Notes under the pieces: model-generated
What the model was told of the DNA's origin: nothing
What the model saw: the letters and a program-made list of their open reading frames with translations, nothing else
Database searches by the model: none
Program-made: the position numbers and the translations under genes
Part shown: positions 5,070 through 5,356 of the stretch, piece by piece
How the letters are laid out: each line of letters starts with the position of its first letter
Numbering within the stretch: position 1 is the stretch's first letter
Source of the DNA: Clostridiales bacterium
Lineage (GTDB): Bacteria; Bacillota; Clostridia; Caldicoprobacterales; DTU083
NCBI GenBank assembly: GCA_012512335.1
Contig: JAAZEK010000339.1
Location: forward strand, 1 to 5,356
Length of the DNA: 5,356 nucleotides
Direction of reading: 5' to 3'

Positions 5070-5356
5070 ATGATTCAAGAAAGTGGAAGTATATCTGTAA
5101 ATACAGAGGATATTTTTCCAATTATCAAGAAATGGTTGTATACGGATAAGGATATTTTCCTACGAGAGCTAGTATCCAATAGCAGTGATGCTATATCCAA
5201 GCTTAAGAGACTGGTTTCTCTAGGGGAAGCAAAAGTAGATTCCGCAGAGCCCTACTATATAAAGGTGGTTCTTAACAAAGCAGAGAAAACTATTCAAGTT
5301 ATCGACAATGGTATTGGTATGACATCGGATGAAGTGAAGAAATACATAAATCAGGT
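5070..5356 (+). CDS. htpG: Chaperone HtpG (Hsp90), N-terminal part, cut by window end
   Basis: The first 95 complete codons of an Hsp90-family ATPase are present; the full protein is normally about 600-680 residues. The N-terminal ATP-binding (GHKL) domain is clear: FLRELVSNSSDAISKLKRL contains the catalytic Glu33 and the magnesium/ATP-binding Asn37, and DNGIGMT (79-85) supplies the conserved Asp79 that contacts adenine. HtpG is a cytosolic ATP-driven dimeric chaperone that helps remodel client proteins, often together with the DnaK system. The start is well supported by AGGAGG at 5057-5062, seven bases before ATG 5070. The segment IFPIIKKWLYTDKDIFLREL differs from the Escherichia coli-like form and is closer to the type known in Bacteroidetes and some clostridia (from memory). 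It is 198 bases downstream of the helicase gene and has its own promoter. Confidence 0.96.
   Translation, partial: MIQESGSISVNTEDIFPIIKKWLYTDKDIFLRELVSNSSDAISKLKRLVSLGEAKVDSAEPYYIKVVLNKAEKTIQVIDNGIGMTSDEVKKYINQ

Noticed and set aside
1641..5078. Helicase and htpG genes both begin ATGATTCAA
   Set aside because: Nine shared bases at two start codons with unrelated following sequence and unrelated leaders are most simply coincidence.

Overview
The window is AT-rich and carries gene families and signals typical of a low-GC Gram-positive bacterium, most likely an anaerobic clostridium (Lachnospiraceae or a relative, inferred). The grounds are GGAGG-type ribosome sites, near-consensus TTGATT/TATAAT promoters, an AraC regulator of the clostridial style, a SWIM-SNF2 helicase of about 1,080 residues, and an HtpG that begins with an IFPIIKKWLY-type helix. 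All genes lie on the + strand and no convincing intrinsic terminator is visible between them.

Layout. Bases 1-567 are the 3' part of an AraC-family regulator whose sensor domain is mostly outside the window. Bases 568-680 hold a good promoter (599-627) and a strong ribosome site (668-674) for a two-gene unit: a small MNT-type nucleotidyltransferase (681-1043) that overlaps by 11 bases a HEPN-domain protein (1033-1422). Families like these form toxin-antitoxin modules, but this HEPN protein lacks the usual R-x4-6-H ribonuclease motif in its C-terminal half, so a toxin role is uncertain. Bases 1641-4871 encode a complete SWIM/SNF2 ATPase with all the helicase motifs. It is followed, after 198 bases with a promoter of their own (4954-4981), by the start of htpG (Hsp90), which runs off the right edge.

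The most unusual part is the 218-base gap between the HEPN gene and the helicase gene (1423-1640). It contains a 45-base element twice, exactly 100 bases apart (42 of 45 identical). Each copy has an extended -10 promoter (TGTTATAAT) followed closely by a stem-loop. The first copy sits inside a nested, almost concentric hairpin; the second has lost the outer arm, has one mismatch in the inner stem, and runs straight into the ribosome site of the helicase gene. Between them lies a further 8-bp hairpin whose left arm also matches an inverted copy just after the HEPN stop codon. Each repeat also carries a small ATG reading frame starting MKQRLGP, and both substitutions within that frame are silent or conservative. 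I read the gap as a tandem-promoter, structured leader for the helicase gene, or as a small intergenic element that has supplied its promoter; the sequence alone does not settle which.

The genes do not form an obvious single pathway. The regulator is probably the end of another unit. The nucleotidyltransferase/HEPN pair is accessory in character, while the helicase (nucleic-acid remodelling) and HtpG (chaperone) are housekeeping or stress functions with separate promoters.
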